Below are positions 9,433 to 19,000 of a DNA stretch of 64,000 bases, piece after piece. The stretch spans positions 1 through 64,000 of the IMG/VR virus record IMGVR_UViG_3300045971_000354. One strand, given 5' to 3'. The notes below the pieces were generated by a model. The model did not search any database, was not told the origin of the DNA, and worked only from the letters and a program-made list of their open reading frames with translations. The DNA comes from a virus. A program made the translations under genes and the position numbers. How positions within the stretch are numbered: position 1 is the stretch's first letter; every line of letters begins with the position of its first letter.

Positions 9433-12400
9433 TTATACCGTTGTATAAATTCTTTGTACCTTAACTGTATTACCAGCCGCGGTTCCTGTTCCCTGCAATA
9501 ATACGTTTCCGCCACTGATTCCAACTGTGAAAAGCATAATTGGAGAAGCACCTGTAAAGACTGAAACATCTTGTAGATACGGTGTTGTTCCGTCATGAAT
9601 TACTAACGCTTCAGTACTTTGATACTGAGGACTGTTACTTATAGTTATTACATACTTAGCCGATCTGTAAGTTGAAGTTGAGAAGCTATCAATTGTAACT
9701 TGAGCAACACCGACTGAAATTCCAGTCTGATCATAAACAACAGGTACATTGTTAGTTATAACATTGCTACTAAATGTACTAGTATTAGTTGCATATAGTA
9801 GACCAGATAGTGTTGTAGTTCCTGTTACCCCTAGGTTTCCTACAATTACAACCTGTGATGCACTTACAATTCCGCCGATTACATTAGTTGCATATGTTGC
9901 TGTAGTTGCCCACGATGATGTATTAGCTAAATCGGCAATTGTTGCACGATTTACATAGATGCTTGCTGTTGCAACAAATGTTGCAGTGTTTACACCTGCC
10001 ATTAACAATGCGCCAGCAGTACCTGAACTTATAAAACTTGTTCCGTTTGCTGCTGTCTGTATCGGAATTGCGCCTGCATTCCCGTAAAATAAATTGTTCG
10101 AGTATACAGCAGCATTTATATACATCGATGCAGTAGTTACAAACGATGAAGTTGTCTGCGATGTCTGTGATAAGAACGATCCAACTGAACCGGTGCTAAT
10201 AAATGATGTTATACCAAGTGCCGACTGAATTGGAATTGTACCAGTAGCGCCGTTATCAATATAAGTTGCAGTAGTTGCTCTACCAACGGTTAATGCAGTT
10301 AGACTTTGCCAAGATGCAGTACTTCCTGCAACTACCTGCAATACTTGACCAACAGTACCGAGTGCAATAAAGCTAGTTGTTCCAGTAGCTGATTGAATTG
10401 GAATTGATCCAGCTGCTCCACCAGATACGTTTGTTGATGAGTTTGCTTGGTATGCAAGATTTGCAAACAACGCAGCACCGACATATATACTACCAGTACT
10501 TGTATAAGCTGGTGCACCTGGTTGGCTCACTAACAAATTACCCTGGCTTCCAGTATTAATAAATCCAGTGGTGCCAGTTGATACTTGATAAACTAGTTGT
10601 CCGGGCGTGCCGCCTAAAACATTTGTTGCACTAACTGCAAATCCGACTTGAATCGAACCAGTAGTTACAAATGTTGCGGTGTTTCCGACCTGTTGCTGTA
10701 AAATATTTCCTACAGATCCAGTATTAATGTACGAAGTTATTCCAATTGCTGACTGAATTGGAATATAACCAGCACTACCGTTTTGTATATTTGTTGCAGT
10801 AGTTGCATTACCAGCAGTTAAATTAGCAGTGGTTGTCCAAGTTGCAGTGTTTGCACCGCCCATTGCCAACACAAATCCTGCAGTTCCAGTTCCGATAAAT
10901 CCAGTAATACCAGGAGCTAACTGATAAGGCATTGCTCCAAGCACTCCGCCTAATATGTTTGTTGCAGTAATTGCATAACCAGCAGTAATGTTAGTACTAC
11001 TCGAGAATACCGGAGCACTTGTACCGTTACTTAACAATACTTGTCCAGGAGTTCCTGGGGTATTGAATACCATTGAATTTGCGCCGCCGTATACAATAGA
11101 ACCAGGACTAGGTACGTTAGTTGCACTAGTACCACCGCTTGATAAGTTTAATACTCCACCTAGCGTTACAGTACCAGTTGTTGCGGCAGCAGGAGTTAAT
11201 CCAGTTGCTCCACCATTAATTGATAGGACACCAAAGTTGGAAATTAAAACTGTGCCGCCTAACGATACTGGACTATTTCCAATTCCGATTCCAGCATTTC
11301 CAGGGCTTACAATAATTGTACTGCTTACAAGTGCTGAGTTTTTAATTGTGCCTGTAGTAATCTGGTCAGCTGAACCGTTGAATACATTTGCATACAATAC
11401 TCCGGTAGCTGCGTTTACATAGAACGAAGCTGTGGTGCCCAGTGTTTGTACTGCACCGCTGTTTGCTGCAAAAAACGATGGATAATAATTTGCGTTTGCT
11501 GTAGTCGGTGCATTTGCTACTGCGCCGGCATATCCGACATAGATGCTTGATGTATTCACATAAGCAGGAACGCCGGGCTGGCTCATTAACAACCAACCTT
11601 GAGTTGCTGTGCTAATAAAACTTGTTAAATTAGGCGATACTTGATAAGGAAGTTGACCAGCAGTTCCGCCGATTAAGTTGTATGCTGCGGTTGCATTACC
11701 TTGGAATGCACCGGAGAATAATGTTGCTGTAACAACCCCTGCAACGTTTATATTTCCACCAACTCCAACACCGCCCGCTACTATCAATGCTCCTGTTATA
11801 GTAGAATTTGATGCAGTAGTATCTACTAAAATTATAGAACCAGTCTTAAATGTTCCGTAAGTACTTCCGGCAAAAGTTGCTGTATTTTCAGCACCTGCAT
11901 TATACCACTCTAAATACTTGGTATCGTTTGCAAGAACAAGTGCTGCATTTGTATTAGTGCTATTTGTAAAATAGTGAAATCTTAAACCGATATCCTTTCC
12001 GTCGTCAACTGCCCAAGGAGTGCCAACACCGCCGGGAGGGGTGTGTAGCTCAAGGATATTATCAGTGTAGAATGTATTTGTACTTAGAACATAAGTTGCA
12101 GAGCCGTTAAATGTTACTGTTCCGCCGAATGTTACGGGACCATTTAACACACTTCCGTTTGAAACAGTTAGATTATTTAAATATGCGTTATTTGCACCAA
12201 TACCACCATCTACAACTAACGCGCCTGTGCCTGTAGTAGTTGCGTTGGTATTATTTGCTATTAGAATTACATTAGTAGTTGCATTACCACGATCAGTTAC
12301 ATTTTGTAATGTAGCAGTGCTCCAGACGGTAACAACACCAGTTGAAGTACTAACCGTTGTACCAGTTCCTGCGATAAGAGAAGTTACACCAAAGGTACCA

Positions 12401-12639
12401 ATTGTTGCAACTGTTAATATTTGGGCTCCGGCTGCATATGCTGTTCCGCCAACCCATAAATCTTTTAAAATGCTTGCGCCGCCACCAACTTGTAACGCAC
12501 CCGAGAACGAAGAAGTAGTTGCGTTTGTAACATTTGTGGTAGTAACAATACCGAAAGTCGTTAGTCCGCCGCTATTGGCATCAACGGTTAATCCTCCAAC
12601 TGTTAATCCATTGTGGACGTAAAAAAACTTATTTGACAT
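9433..12639 (-). CDS. Tail-fiber-like protein, 1068 aa
   Basis: It starts MSNKFFYVHNGLTVGG at 12639, preceded by GGAGAG as ribosome-binding site. Order of parts: N-terminal GLTVGG segment; a block with TFNGSATYVLSTNTFYTDN, HTPPGGVGTPW and DDGKDIGLRFHYF (DNA about 11870-12120) shared with the two fibers downstream; GVGVGGNINVAG; then many variants of a unit with GxxGxxxxQxxxGxTSFIxTGSxG. The last 95 residues share a domain with the two flanking fibers (DSFSTSTYRSAKY...VIHDGT...VKVQ). It lies third from the window's left edge in a row of fiber genes and has its own late-promoter motif 33 nt upstream. A role in adsorption is inferred. Confidence 0.82.
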   Translation of the reverse strand: MSNKFFYVHNGLTVGGLTVDANSGGLTTFGIVTTTNVTNATTSSFSGALQVGGGASILKDLWVGGTAYAAGAQILTVATIGTFGVTSLIAGTGTTVSTSTGVVTVWSTATLQNVTDRGNATTNVILIANNTNATTTGTGALVVDGGIGANNAYLNNLTVSNGSVLNGPVTFGGTVTFNGSATYVLSTNTFYTDNILELHTPPGGVGTPWAVDDGKDIGLRFHYFTNSTNTNAALVLANDTKYLEWYNAGAENTATFAGSTYGTFKTGSIILVDTTASNSTITGALIVAGGVGVGGNINVAGVVTATLFSGAFQGNATAAYNLIGGTAGQLPYQVSPNLTSFISTATQGWLLMSQPGVPAYVNTSSIYVGYAGAVANAPTTANANYYPSFFAANSGAVQTLGTTASFYVNAATGVLYANVFNGSADQITTGTIKNSALVSSTIIVSPGNAGIGIGNSPVSLGGTVLISNFGVLSINGGATGLTPAAATTGTVTLGGVLNLSSGGTSATNVPSPGSIVYGGANSMVFNTPGTPGQVLLSNGTSAPVFSSSTNITAGYAITATNILGGVLGAMPYQLAPGITGFIGTGTAGFVLAMGGANTATWTTTANLTAGNATTATNIQNGSAGYIPIQSAIGITSYINTGSVGNILQQQVGNTATFVTTGSIQVGFAVSATNVLGGTPGQLVYQVSTGTTGFINTGSQGNLLVSQPGAPAYTSTGSIYVGAALFANLAYQANSSTNVSGGAAGSIPIQSATGTTSFIALGTVGQVLQVVAGSTASWQSLTALTVGRATTATYIDNGATGTIPIQSALGITSFISTGSVGSFLSQTSQTTSSFVTTASMYINAAVYSNNLFYGNAGAIPIQTAANGTSFISSGTAGALLMAGVNTATFVATASIYVNRATIADLANTSSWATTATYATNVIGGIVSASQVVIVGNLGVTGTTTLSGLLYATNTSTFSSNVITNNVPVVYDQTGISVGVAQVTIDSFSTSTYRSAKYVITISNSPQYQSTEALVIHDGTTPYLQDVSVFTGASPIMLFTVGISGGNVLLQGTGTAAGNTVKVQRIYTTV

Positions 12640-12672
12640 TAAAAACTCTCCAAGTTATGTTATACACTGTCT

Positions 12673-12680
12673 TATTTAGT
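12673..12680 (-). promoter_or_regulatory. Candidate late promoter (ACTAAATA)
   Basis: ACTAAATA on the minus strand, 33 nt before the ATG of the 1068-aa fiber, in the 42-bp gap after the preceding fiber. Same TAAATA core as the other candidates. Confidence 0.5.
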
Positions 12681-12681
12681 G

Positions 12682-15651
12682 TTATATTGTGATATAGGTT
12701 GGCTGGACTTTGACAATGTTTCCTGCCAATGATCCAATCCCGCGAAGTAAAACAGTGCCAACAGTTACTATTGCTGTGAATAGCATAAGGTTATCTGCAC
12801 CAGAAAATACAGAAGTTTGTTCAATGCTTGCATTTGTGCCATCCTGTATTAGTAAAATTTCAGTAGTTTGATATTGATTAGAGCCTGCATTACTTACACT
12901 TATTAAATATTTTGCAGATCTATATAGTGAAGTCGAAAAAGAATCTAAAATCGTTAAAGTTGTGTCTACAATTGCAGCAGGTTGATTATAAATGATTGGA
13001 TGATTTGAGATGATTAAATCATTTTGAACATTTAGTTGGCCGCCGACAGTTAGTTTACCACCGATTCCAACCCCTCCATTAACTACTAATGCTCCCGAAG
13101 TCGTCGATACTGAATCGGTAACATTAGAAAGAGTAATTACTTGATTTGTTCCAGAACCTCTGCTTGTAACACTCTGTAACGTAGATGCAATTCCTATGCT
13201 AATATTCGAACCAGTAGATGCTGAAACTGTAACTTCTGCGGTAGATACTAAACTCTGCACTCCAAGATTAGTTAATATAATATTGCCAGTAGCAGTACTT
13301 ACTCCGAGGAACTGAGTACCCGATAAGCTTAGTACTCCTGAATTATTAATAGTAAAAGTAGAGCTTGATCCAGAAACAACTAAATTTGTAAGATTAATTC
13401 CGGTTCCTGCTACTGGGGTTACCGACGTTAGTACTCGGTTATTGCTATCAAATAAACTAGAACTAAAAACTGCACCTAGAACGTGTAGATTGCCTCCAAT
13501 TCCAACACCACCTGTTACTATTAATGCACCATTACTGAATGATGTACTAATAGTAGGATTGGTAATTGCAATTGCATTTGTAGTTGATGCACCGCGATCA
13601 GTTACAGTTTGCAACGTGCTATTAGAAGTAAGTGTTATTCCACCACTAGTGGTACTAAGCGTAATATCAGTGCTTGTTCCTAATGTTAATGACGTTACAC
13701 CTGTGTTTGTTACAAGCACTGCACCAGATGCTGTATTAAGAGAAATGCCAGCGCCAGCAGTTAATGTAACTACTCCAATATTTGTAACTGTTACATTTCC
13801 AGTGCTAACATTAACTGCTATACCGTAACCCGGAAGTACCCTAGTTACTCCATATAATCCTAATTGAGATGCAGGTATGTAGCCTACAATGTTTGTTAAT
13901 TGGCCAACATCTGTAAGGGTTGCTGTTGTCCAAACTGCTGCATTATTAGAAAAAATTGCCGCAGCTCGGATAGTCCCTGCTACTACTAACGCTGTACTAC
14001 TAGTGTTAGTAATGTTAATTGCGTTTGTAGTAGTTGTGCCAACATCTGTAACATTTTGAAAGGACGAATTATTACTAATTGTTACAGTACCAGTGTTTGC
14101 GTTTACAATTGTTCCCGGGCCTGCATAGATTGCCTGCACTCCAAGATTTGTAATAACATACGAAACATACGGACCAGTTGTGCTAATGTATGTTACGCCG
14201 ATACCTGTACCTGATGTAGGCGCAACTGACGTAATAACTCGATTTTGATTTTCAAAAATTTCTACTGCATACAAGCTATTCCATTGATCTGTTGCAGCAC
14301 CAAGACCTCTAGAATTGGTAGGAGCGGGTACTATACTTCCGTTTACAACAAATGTATTACTAGGACTTGTATAAGTTATGCTGCCGTGTGTTCCATCGGC
14401 CGCCATTACATTAATGGAGTTTCCTACAAATAAATCACCTGCAATTCCAACGCCACCGGCAACAGTTAATGCTCCACTGATAGATGAAGTGGATGCAGTG
14501 GACGAAGTAATTGAGATACTATGAGAAGAAGTTGATCCTCGAACTACTACTGAATCTAATGTATCAATATTTCGAAGAGTAACCGAACCTGTTGATCCGC
14601 TTGCAAACAGCCCGGCAGGGTCAACGATAAGTTGGCTCACTCCTAACGATGCTACTGTTGCACTTGTTAAAACGGCCAGCCCGTTACTAAAGATTTGGTT
14701 AGCGTAGAGGCTTCCGCCAATACCAACTCCACCTGCAACTGTTAACGCACCAGTGTTAGTTGATGTCGATACTGTTACATCAGTGATGTGTAGTAAATTG
14801 TTTGTTGTAGTAGAGATTGCACCTGACACCCCTTGTGGACCTTGAGGACCAACAGGGCCGGTATCACCTTGTATGCTAGGTGATGCATCAACCCACATAT
14901 TGTGTGTACCATCATTATAGTAAACACGTAAGATGCCAACTGTGCTATCCCACCAAAACTTTCCAACATACGGAAGCAATGGGGGAGTATCGCTTATCTC
15001 AGCTGATCCGCCTCCCACTGGCTGTCCATTGACAAAAATACCAGTTGCACTAACAATGCCTGCTGTTAAAGTAGTAAAGGTAGCACTTGCAGCTACCCTT
15101 GTACCAATTGACATATTATCAATAGCGCCTAGTGTAGTAGGATTAATATCTACTGATCCAATGCCCTTTGGAGTAATAGTTACTGAAGAATCAGTCGGAG
15201 CAATAAACACTGCTCCAAATGCATTTAACGAGCCACCCACTTGCACATCTTTACTAACAAGTAATCCGCCGTCTATTAAAACAGTAGTCAATGTGTTTAA
15301 GAATTTTGCAGTATTTGTTACTGTTAAATCAATAATAGTACCAGTATTAAACGTTAACGAATTACCGTTAATTAAAATGTTTCCATTTAAATTTAATGTG
15401 CCTGTTCCATTTGATTGTATGCTTAGGTTTCCATTCGGAGTCTGTGTTTGCATAATACTATTGGCGAATGTTACTCCGCCAATAGTAGTTGTAAACCCTA
15501 ACTGTCCGTTTGGACCTGTTACTAGTGTATAACCTGTAGAGGTAGTTGGGGTTTTTCCCAGTGCTAGCTGTGCACCGGGCAGTGTAATGAATATGGTTGA
15601 GGTACCCGCGGTACCCTTTAGCGGTTGGCCGCCGTTTAATAGACTAGGCAT
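12682..15651 (-). CDS. Tail-fiber-like protein with short collagen-like stretch, 989 aa
   Basis: It starts MPSLLNGGQPLKGTAGTSTIF; the start codon overlaps the end of the preceding gene by 8 nt (ATGCCTAG), suggesting coupled translation. About residue 260 it has a short collagen-like Gly-X-Y run (GDTGPVGPQGPQG), a feature common in phage fibers. It carries at least three TGALxVxGGVGIGGxL motifs and repeated segments of the form GxxSLxxGxxxxVxxxTGxVTxxN. The C-terminal 95 residues (DSFSTSLYRSAKYLISVS...TEILLIQDGT...VKVQ) match the ends of the next two fibers. The products probably form trimeric fibers, as for other proteins of this composition; attachment site and receptor are unknown. Confidence 0.8.
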   Translation of the reverse strand: MPSLLNGGQPLKGTAGTSTIFITLPGAQLALGKTPTTSTGYTLVTGPNGQLGFTTTIGGVTFANSIMQTQTPNGNLSIQSNGTGTLNLNGNILINGNSLTFNTGTIIDLTVTNTAKFLNTLTTVLIDGGLLVSKDVQVGGSLNAFGAVFIAPTDSSVTITPKGIGSVDINPTTLGAIDNMSIGTRVAASATFTTLTAGIVSATGIFVNGQPVGGGSAEISDTPPLLPYVGKFWWDSTVGILRVYYNDGTHNMWVDASPSIQGDTGPVGPQGPQGVSGAISTTTNNLLHITDVTVSTSTNTGALTVAGGVGIGGSLYANQIFSNGLAVLTSATVASLGVSQLIVDPAGLFASGSTGSVTLRNIDTLDSVVVRGSTSSHSISITSSTASTSSISGALTVAGGVGIAGDLFVGNSINVMAADGTHGSITYTSPSNTFVVNGSIVPAPTNSRGLGAATDQWNSLYAVEIFENQNRVITSVAPTSGTGIGVTYISTTGPYVSYVITNLGVQAIYAGPGTIVNANTGTVTISNNSSFQNVTDVGTTTTNAINITNTSSTALVVAGTIRAAAIFSNNAAVWTTATLTDVGQLTNIVGYIPASQLGLYGVTRVLPGYGIAVNVSTGNVTVTNIGVVTLTAGAGISLNTASGAVLVTNTGVTSLTLGTSTDITLSTTSGGITLTSNSTLQTVTDRGASTTNAIAITNPTISTSFSNGALIVTGGVGIGGNLHVLGAVFSSSLFDSNNRVLTSVTPVAGTGINLTNLVVSGSSSTFTINNSGVLSLSGTQFLGVSTATGNIILTNLGVQSLVSTAEVTVSASTGSNISIGIASTLQSVTSRGSGTNQVITLSNVTDSVSTTSGALVVNGGVGIGGKLTVGGQLNVQNDLIISNHPIIYNQPAAIVDTTLTILDSFSTSLYRSAKYLISVSNAGSNQYQTTEILLIQDGTNASIEQTSVFSGADNLMLFTAIVTVGTVLLRGIGSLAGNIVKVQPTYITI

Positions 15652-16030
15652 TGGCTGTCTCTAATATACTTAATGTTAGCTTTACTACTCCGCTTTCGTC
15701 TGCATAAGCAATCACGCTATCTAAACTTTCAATAATCATCTTTCCTGATAATAAGCTTGCAGCATTATTTGTCGGAATTGCATAACCCAATACTTGTTCA
15801 GTTGTAACATTCCCGCTTTGTCCACCATTCCCTTGAGTGTCGGGCAATATAGGAAGATTTCTATGGTGAGCAAAGCTAACTAAATGCTGACTTACTTGAT
15901 CAATGTTTGCTGCATTAGCCATTAATACAATAGCAGTAGTACCCACTGGTGCTGTGTATACTTTAGCAGTTGGATCGTTTGTTAAGATCGCTGTCTTAGT
16001 TTTGAATACGTTTAAGGGTAATAATGCCAT
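15644..16030 (-). CDS. Small virion-associated protein, 128 aa, unknown function
   Basis: It starts MALLPLNVFKTKTAILTN, with AAGGAAT upstream; the ribosome-binding site overlaps the last codons of the giant fiber, so the two are probably coupled. The sequence has TAPVGTTAIVLMANAAN and ends in a beta-rich segment (SGVVKLTLSILE), the look of a small beta-sandwich attachment or decoration protein. Placed between the giant fiber and another fiber, it could be a fiber adaptor. I do not recognise a precise family. Confidence 0.7.
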   Translation of the reverse strand: MALLPLNVFKTKTAILTNDPTAKVYTAPVGTTAIVLMANAANIDQVSQHLVSFAHHRNLPILPDTQGNGGQSGNVTTEQVLGYAIPTNNAASLLSGKMIIESLDSVIAYADESGVVKLTLSILETANA

Positions 16031-16032
16031 TT

Positions 16033-19000
16033 TTAGATTCCTTCAATTGCCAATATGAATGGCGTTAAGTTTGCAAACAACGACTTTGTAAATGTTCTAC
16101 CGCTTAATACACCAGTTGCTTGACTGATGACTAATCCTGTACCAATTCGGAAGTCACCGTTTTGGTCAGTTGAAGTAAAGAACACCTTACCATTATTTAA
16201 CTGAACTGTCTCTTTACTCTGCACAGGATCTGCAACACCTACTTGAGGTAATGCACCATAGTTTGTTCCAGCGCCCACGTATTCAAACAAGTAGCCAGAA
16301 GCTGACATATACGAACGTTGATAAAAGTTTACAATAGAACCATTCGGGAATAGCCCAACGTCTGTTACGTTCTCTTCAAGTTGAACTAAGTGATGTGTTC
16401 CTGCTGTTGCATAATAGCTCTTTCCTGCTACAATTGCATTATAGTTTCCACCGTTGGCTAAGTCGTAACTTAGAGCATCAACTAGCAAGCCCACATCTCG
16501 GCGGCACTTATCTTTATTATATGCTCCAAATGTACGATTGATATACGAAATAACTTCTGCAACAATAAATTCTCTGTTTGCTTCTAACATCTTTGCTGCA
16601 TTTATTACATTTGTACTTGTGCTACGGATTTGCGGAATAGGAGTTCCAGGTAATGCAACTCCGGGGCCGTTATTGATAATGTTAGTAATAACATCAACAT
16701 CGCCCTTAACAATAGCAGCTTCGGCAGCAGTTCCAGTCGGTAAATTAGTTATTTGAACTTTTGCCGACTGATATGTTGTAACTGACTGACCGAGAACAAT
16801 CTGTTGAGTGATCGATTTAATATAATCGTATGCAGCAGTTACTTCGATAATCTCATTCGGTACCGCAGTAGATGCGCCGTTGTGTGCAAAATAGTAAACT
16901 CCGCTTTGAATAGCTTGTCTATTTCCACCATATAACAAGTCAAAGCTCACGCTGTCGATCATAAAGCCAACATCGCGGTAACATTTTGCCGAGTCGTAAA
17001 TAAAGCCAGGTGTCTTAGAGTTCTCTACATATGCAACTGCCTCAGTTTGAATATAAGTTTTATTTGCCTGTAATAAGTTATAAGCACGTACAACGTTAAT
17101 ATTAATATTTGCAGTAAGATTATTTGGAATAATCTTATTAGTAACTCCGACTGTGCCGTTAGCTAAGATATCAAGAATCACCTTAAAGTCAGTGTCAATT
17201 GCATTAGCTTCAACACTCGATGCAATTGTTCCGCTTATTTGGGTAAGGGTTGTTTGGTATCGTGTGCCGCTTGCAACACTTCCTGAAATATTTTGAATAA
17301 CTTGTTTTGCAAGACTGTTTACATAATTGATTGTGTTAGTTGTAGTAGTAATTTCACTCGCAATTGCACCGACATATCCTGTTTTGGTTATGCTATTTAC
17401 AAATGCAACAGTTTCTGCTCTTAAGAAGTTTCTATTTGCATGTATTAATGTTGCAGCATTTATCACATTTGCGTTCACTGAACGAGTTAGACCAATCGAC
17501 TGTCCAGGTTGCGCAGTGCTTGGACCGTTTGATATAATATCTGTTATTACACTAATTTCAGATTGTGCCAATAATACTTCAGCAGATGTACCCGGTGTTC
17601 CACTCGTAACTTGTGCTGTAGCAGTTTGATAAGGTGACGCGATCGGAGTAGCTGTAATAATATTTGATAATAATGATTTTAAGTAGTTATACGCTTGAAT
17701 CGACACTGCTTGTTCACCAGGCAATGCAGTTGAAGTACCATTGAAACTATAATAGTAAACTCCGCTTTCGATTGCTTGTAAGTTACCAGTGTATAGCAAG
17801 TCGAAGCTTACTGAATCAACCATATAACCTACATCACGAGCACACTTAGTCTGATCATATATAAATCCAGCTGTCTTAGTTGCGTTTACATATGCCACTG
17901 CTTCAGCTTGAATGTATGCTCTGTTAGCTTGTAAAGTTGCATATGCATTTTGAACATTTACGGTACCGCTTGCAACAATTCCGTTTGGAATAATTGCATC
18001 AGTAATTCCTGCTACTCCAGAATTTATAATACTCAAGATAACATTAAAGTCATTAACAATAGTAGCCTGTTCAAATGCAGACGCAATAGTTCCACTTATA
18101 TTTTGCGTTGCAGTTGACTGATAACGAACGCCGCTGGTATCATTTAATATAACCTTTGCTGCTAAATCTCTAACATATGCAATTGCATTTGTTGTTGTAG
18201 TTAATTCATTTGCAATTGCACCTACATAGCTTCCGTGATTCCAATACTGAACTCCGGAGAAAGTAGCTTGTGTTTGGCCGCCAAACAACAAATCTTGTGT
18301 TATTGCGTCAACAATTAGTCCAGTATCACGAGAACACTTAACTTGATTATATGTAAAGTTGCTTGTTTGATTCCAATATTGAATACCTGCAAAAGTTGCT
18401 TGGCTTGATGTGCTAAACAACAAATCTTGTGCTAGAGCATCAACAATTAATCCAGTATCACGAGCACACTTAGTTTGATTATAAGTAAATGTTTTACCAA
18501 ATGTGTTATTGATGTACGCAATAGTTTCAGCTTGTATAAATGTACGGTTAGATTCAAGTAAGTTACCTGCATTAACAACATCAGTAGTAACACTTGGCAC
18601 TAAACCTAACGATGTAGGAGCAGCGGCTGAGCTTGGACCGTTTGCAATAATGTTTGTAATGACGTCAACACTGCCTTGAGCAAGCAACGCCGTTGCATTT
18701 GTACCAGTAAACGCAGTAATTACTTGCGGGACTACTGATTGGTACGTTGTTACCGTAGTTCCAAGAATAATATTTGGAATAATTGCTTTAATATGATTGT
18801 AAGCTGCCTTAATTTGGATAGATTCTCCAGGTATCGCACTCGATGTACTAGAGAAACCATAATAGTAAACACCTGACTGAATTGCTTGACGATTGCCACC
18901 GTACAATAAGTCAATACAAATAGAATCGATCATGTAACCAACATCACGATAGCATTTAGCTTGATTATAAGTGAAGGTAGGTGTTCTGGATTTTTCAACA

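Noticed and set aside
5003-12622. Many plus-strand open frames of 60-145 codons antisense to the fiber genes, rich in Pro, Val and Thr
   Set aside because: They mirror the Ala/Thr/Gly-rich minus-strand repeats; they have no ribosome-binding sites and repeat wherever the fiber repeats do.
1-16030. A diversity-generating retroelement acting on the fibers
   Set aside because: No reverse transcriptase, template repeat or A-biased variable region is visible in the window; repeat variation looks like duplication and drift.
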